36,566 nt of DNA, from assembly GCA_016180425.1 (NCBI GenBank), contig JACPBF010000017.1, positions 1 through 36,566 on the forward strand. Reading direction: 5' to 3'. The position numbers and the translations under genes were made by a program. The number at the start of each line of letters is the position of its first letter. Positions within the stretch are counted from its first letter, which is position 1. Shown in pieces: positions 12,001 through 18,000 of this stretch. The notes beneath the pieces are model-generated. The model saw only the letters and a list, made by a program, of their open reading frames with translations. It had not been told where the DNA came from and made no database searches. This DNA is from Elusimicrobiota bacterium. GTDB taxonomy: Bacteria > Elusimicrobiota > Elusimicrobia > 2-02-FULL-39-32.

Positions 12001-15000
12001 AGAGGTTGATCAGAGACTATTTACTTTTAGAGGCAGAGGAGTTTATTCCTTTAAAGACTTTCCAGACACACAAGGAAGTTTAAAAAGGCTGATGCGTCCG
12101 GGTTTAAGAACCAAGCTAGGGATTCCTGGTATTGATATTTTTGTAACGGATAAGATAGATAACAATTTGATCCTAAAACTTCAAAAAGCAAAGGTAGAGC
12201 AGTTGATTGTTCCTCTAGTTTTAGAAGATGGATCTATAAAAGAGCTTAAAAGTTATAGTGTTGCTGACTTGCCAGTTGTCGCTAATAGTCAAAGCGCTTC
12301 ACAAACTCAAGCCAAAGCCAAAGCAACTTTATCATTTATAACTGAAATATCTAAACAATTAGCTCAGATTGTGAAAATGACAGGAGTTGAGGTGGAAAAA
12401 GCTTTATGGGATCTGGCTCATCAAATTCGGACTGAAGATAATACAATTGCTCTAGAAAATCATGATTTAAGCCCAGTTTTAAATGCGATTTATAAAGGCG
12501 GTATTGAAGATCAATTAATTCCGCCTATTGTAGTTGTCAATCAGCAGGGTGAACCTATTGGAACCATTAAGGATGGGGATAGAGCAATATTTATTAATTT
12601 TAGAACAGATCGAGCAAAACCAATCACCTACGCGCTTACTCCTGCCGCAGGCTATGAAGGGCTTGAAGGTGGATTAGTAAGTAATTTTCCTAAACCCAAA
12701 GTTCATTTTGTAACCATGACAAATTATGATGATGCTTTTGTCGAACATGTGCAAGTAGCATTTGAACCAGCGCCGTTTGGCAAAACCTATTCTGAAATTA
12801 TTGCGGCTCATGGTTATAAAGAGGTTCGATTCATGGAATCTGAAAAATGGCGCGCTGGAACCTGGTTTTTAGATGGACGAAGAAACATAGTGGATCAGTT
12901 GGGAATTGATGTGCGTGTAGTCCCTTCACCTAAAAAAGCTTCTTATGTGGAAGTGCCTGAGATGAGCGCAGTTGCATTAACTGATGAAGTCATATCTGTG
13001 ATTGAAAATGATCCTTCTGTTACTGATATTTTTGTTAATTATGCCAATCCAGACATGGTCTCTCATGCCTTTGCTCAAGTAAATCCAAAAGGAGATTTTG
13101 ACGCTGTAGTAAAAGCGATACAGGTTGTAGATGAACAGTTAGGAAGGTTGGTGGAAGCAGCTTTGCAAAAGGGGTGGGTGATTGCAATCACAGCGGATCA
13201 TGGAAACGCAGAAGAGCTCTATGATAAAGAAGGAAATCCCATGCCCGGGCATAGTACAAACAAAGTTCCATTTATTTTGTTGAGTCACAATGATTGGGAG
13301 CTTAGAAATATTGATTTTATAGAGGATGGATCATTATCTAATATCGCTCCTACTCTTTTAGAATTGCGTGGAATAGCTGCTCCTAAGGAAATGACAAGCG
13401 ATAGCCTTATTTTTTCCCATGTAGATTCTGATCCTAGTAGAAAAATAATGCGCATTGTTTTGGATGGATGGGGTTTAAGCAAGCAAAAAAAAGGAAACGC
13501 GATTGCGCGCGCTGGGGAATTAACAAAACTGAATATGGATCATTGGTTGACAAGCCAAACTTCAGGACCTGGCAGGTGGTTAGATAGGTATCCACACACT
13601 GCTTTAAATGCTTCTAGTGTAGAGGCAGGTTATCCTATGGGCGTTGCAGGAACTACAGAGTTTGGTCATGTAAATTTAGATGGAGGAAGACATTTACAAT
13701 CTGATCTTACTTTAATCAATCAGGCTTTAGAAGATGGATCTTTTGCAAAGAATATGGCGTTGCTCAACAGCATGTTTGAGGCTTTACAGAATGAAACCTC
13801 TCTTCACCTGATGGGTCTTGTTTCGCATGGATCAAAGGGAGATATCCATGCTTCTATGGAGCATCTTTTTATGCTTTTAAGAATGGCAAAAGCAGTTGGT
13901 CTTAAAAAAGATCAGGTAAAAATTCATGTTTTTACAGATGGCCGAGATTCTGGCCCGCAATCCGCAGTTCAGTTTATTAAATTATTGCAAATTGTGTTAG
14001 ATGATTTAGATCTGGGGATGATAGTAGATGTTATGGGACGAGGCTGGGCCATGGATAGGGATAATCGTTGGCTGCGGATTAGTTCTGCTTATGATGCTAT
14101 GGTCGGCGGCATTGGCGCGATCTATGTTCAAGAATCTTTTACAGACCCTTCAATAACAGCTCCTAAAAAAGAAAAAAGCGCAAACTGGATTGAAAAATTA
14201 GGACAGTTTAGCAAAGTGATTTTACTGGCAATGGTGGTTCAGGCAGCTTCTGCCTGTTTTGATTCTTCTGTCTCTAAATCTCAAGCCAATCCTATCAGTC
14301 GTCCTGGAGCTATAGCAGCGCCCCAACTTACTCCAAAGCCACAAACTCCTATAGCCACACCCTCTCTTCCCATAGGAATAGATGTCCTTGTCTCTGAAGC
14401 TGCTCGCGCAGAAGCCCGGGCAAATATTGAAAATGGTTTAAAGGGAACTGTGACGGCTGAGAAACGAAAAGTTCTGGAAGATTTAATGCAAAAAATTGAG
14501 GCGCGCATTGCAGAATTTACTAACACAAAAACCGGGCTCCCTTTGGACACAACTAAAAAATTGGATAAGACTACTACTAGTAATATTGGTAAATTTATTG
14601 AATTAGTAAGCGTTGCTGAAAAATTAGAAAGAAAAATTCCTTTTAAAGATGGGTTAACTCATCAGGATGTTGTCTTGTTAGGGCTTAAAAGTTTAGAGTC
14701 TGCAACAGATAACTGTCAGTGCGATGGTTTTACTCCCACACACCTTTATCATGATAACCCTTCTAAGCTCGATCCAAACTCAGATATTTCCTATCTGGAT
14801 CAAGGAAATTTAATCCCTGGAATGGAATCAGCCAGAATGGTTTTTAATGGGAATGCAGAAACTGCGCGGATCGCTTCTAAAATTTTAAATGGGATGAATT
14901 ACAAACTTCTTCTTAGGGACGATACGACCAGATGGGCTTTAAAAGATTATCTTTTAGGAGGTGGAGCAAAGTTCCTTGGCCCGGGAAAAGTTTCTTATAT

Positions 15001-18000
15001 TAGGGATTGGGGGCTGAGAGGTCATACAGATAACTTTTGGCTCTTTATAGGCGCGGTTGGAACTGAAAACGAAGCGCATAGAATTTTGCCTCAATATCTT
15101 TTTGCTAAAGATAGAGAGGGGGATGAAACATTTGAACTTGTTCCTGGTTTTCCTGTAGTGGCGATTCCAGCAGATGTGGATGATAAAAGACGGAAACAAA
15201 ATGGATTTTACCATCGCAATTATGATGACGGAGCTTTATTCTCAAGAGCCATGCCAACTTTAGATACAGTTGGTTCTTCTTATGATGCGCTGGCTCTTTC
15301 TGAATTTATTGCCCAGATCGCTTTTGCCTATACTCGCGGCTATCGTTGGGTTGGGATCAGCGCTGCAGCAGATTCAAGCGGGGTGGAGTACAATGGTTAT
15401 GGTAATACAGACCTTCGCGAATCCGCTCCCCATTCATCTGCAATGCTATTGGGCAGGAATCTTAAGCTGGATAATTTAATAATTGAAAATTTAATGCGCT
15501 ACCCAACTTTTGAAGGAGTTCCTACGGATGCGGTTAATAATGGCACAGGCGAGTATGCGCGCCAACAAACTCTTTGGGACATGATGCTTTTATATTTGGC
15601 TGTTGCCAACTATCTTTATGAGGATACTCCAAGAAATCTGATCATGCAAAGCCCAACCATTAAAAATGTTCAAGCTCGCGCTCCGGAATATTTTTCAGCT
15701 TCGAACCCAGAAAGATTAAAAGAGTTAGCGGATAAAAAAGTAAAAGATCTATTAGATTTTATTGAGCGACAAAAATTTTCTAGCCTTAAAAGTTCAGCAG
15801 CTCCTTCCTTTGGTGTGAGTACTCTTTTAACTAGAAGAAGCAATAGCGCAAAAATGAGATGGGGGTTGACTGCCAGCCTGAAAACTTTTCTTATTTTTGG
15901 TTTCACAGGGGTTCTAGCTTTTGTTTCAATTGTAGATAAGGCGATGGCGGAAACAGGTAAAGCGCTAGATCCTCAAGTGGTAAACAATACAGCTGGATAT
16001 TTATCTTTAAATTCTATTCTTTTACCATTAGCAATCATAGTTTTAGCAGGCGCATTAGTTGGATTTTTAATTTATTTAGCCCGCAGACAAAAGAGGAGTA
16101 GGAGTACTAGTTTGCTTGGGTTTCAAGGAATAAAGACTTTTGTTCGTACCTCTAGGTATGGTTTAGAGGGGCAAACTGAATTGAGCATGGAAGATCAACA
16201 ACTCTTAAAACAAGGAGCGGATCAGCCTGATTTTGATAAGAACAGCCCCTTAGATGCTTTTGAAAAGCCTGCGGATGTTACTAGAGAGGATTTTTCCGCT
16301 GCAGGGTCCTTCTTAAGAGTTGTTCAGCTTTTTGGCAGAGGACATTTAAAAGATCGTGATCCACCTGCTATATGGCCTACCCGTCCAAAGGACAATTTCG
16401 ATTCCCGAGCTCCTCCTAGTGACCCAACAATTGTTTCGGATGCCAATGCTCTACCTGAAAGCCAGCAGTTTGTTGCACAAGAGGCTCCAGCCTCAAATTC
16501 CGATTTTAATCTTCTATCCAAAGGTCAAGAGTTTTCTCAAACATTTTCCCCAAATCCAGTTTCTCCGCCTAAACTCAATAAAGATGAAACTAGAGCTATC
16601 TTCCGAAAAATATACATTCATCTGGATGGAATTGGTTTGGCTTCCACCATTGCTGAATTTCATAAAAATAATATCTTTAAAATTTTGTCTGAAAAAGACG
16701 GCATTTCCATGCAAGAAATAACTGATTATTTGTTGAAACAGGGTAAAGTAGAAAAAGTGAATAAAGGTCACATGCATGCCGCAATGGTATTGTTAGAAAT
16801 GCAAGGGTGGTTAAAGCGCAAAGGGAAATCCGCTTCTGATTCCATGCAATTTTATTTAACTCCTCAAGGGAAAATCGCTTTGGATCGTGTTGAGCCCTAT
16901 AAAGAAGTTACAGATTTTGTTCCAGTTTTAGCTCGAATGAAAGAGTTTTTGTTTGATTCAAAAACCCCATTAATCATCAATCAATTTAGTTTTCAGGAAC
17001 TTGTGAAAAAATCACAAAGGCAGTGGGATATTCTACAGGGAAAACCTGATCCTCAAGATAAAACGGATGAAGTCAATCTTCGTATTGCAGATCATTTGAG
17101 AGGATTTTTAATCGGTCCTGTAATGGTCGCGCTAAAAGACGCTAAAGTATTTGAGAAATTCCATCCATTAACGCATTCTTTGGACTTAACAAAAATTGGA
17201 GGTAATCTGTTTAATTTAAGGTCTGCGTTTGATCTTTTAGAGCAAGAGGGATGGGCAGTTCGAAACGGCAATGTGGTTACATTAACCCGCAAAGGAATGT
17301 TTGCTGCTGAAAAAGCCTGGACTTATGGGGTCACGGTTTCTTATTTGCCAATGTTTAGCCGTCAAGGAGAATTATTTTTTGGTGAACATCCAGAAAAAGT
17401 ATTTGAACGGGATGCAAACAACATTGAAACCCATTTAAACCGCCCCATGAATTTATCTGCCTGCACAGCTATACATGACAGGTACTTTAAGGAATTAACT
17501 AACAACCTTAAAGAGATTTATGACAATAGTGATTTTGAGCTCCAGCCATCTTACATTCAAGATACAGGCGGCGGGGATGGTTCACTTCTTTTGCATATGC
17601 ATGAGTATATTTTAAACAATACTGAACGCGGACGGCTGATGAAACAAGAATTGGCTGAGACCGGTAAGATAGAAAAATATAAAATCAGTCTGATTGATGT
17701 GGATATAAATCCTGAATCTTTGGAGATTGCTCACCAGGTATTAAATAGAGAGGGAATTCCAAACTTAGTTTTTGAAGGTACTGTCAATGATCCTAGAGCG
17801 ATTGCTCAAGAATTAGTCATGCGCGGTATTCCTTTGAATAAAATTCTTCATGTCCATTCTTTTGTGGATCATAACCGGGATTATCAAACTCCCAAAGAGG
17901 ATTGGAGCTTAAGAATCACTTTCGCTGATGCTGCCTTTGTGGATAAGGTTACTGGCCGGACGATTTCTAACGAAGAATTACAGCAAAATTTAGTTGAACA

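Noticed and set aside
16356-16721. 121-aa plus-strand ORF in another frame of the giant gene
   Set aside because: Overlaps the clearly coding giant frame and reads as low-quality Leu/Ile/Lys-rich sequence without domain features.
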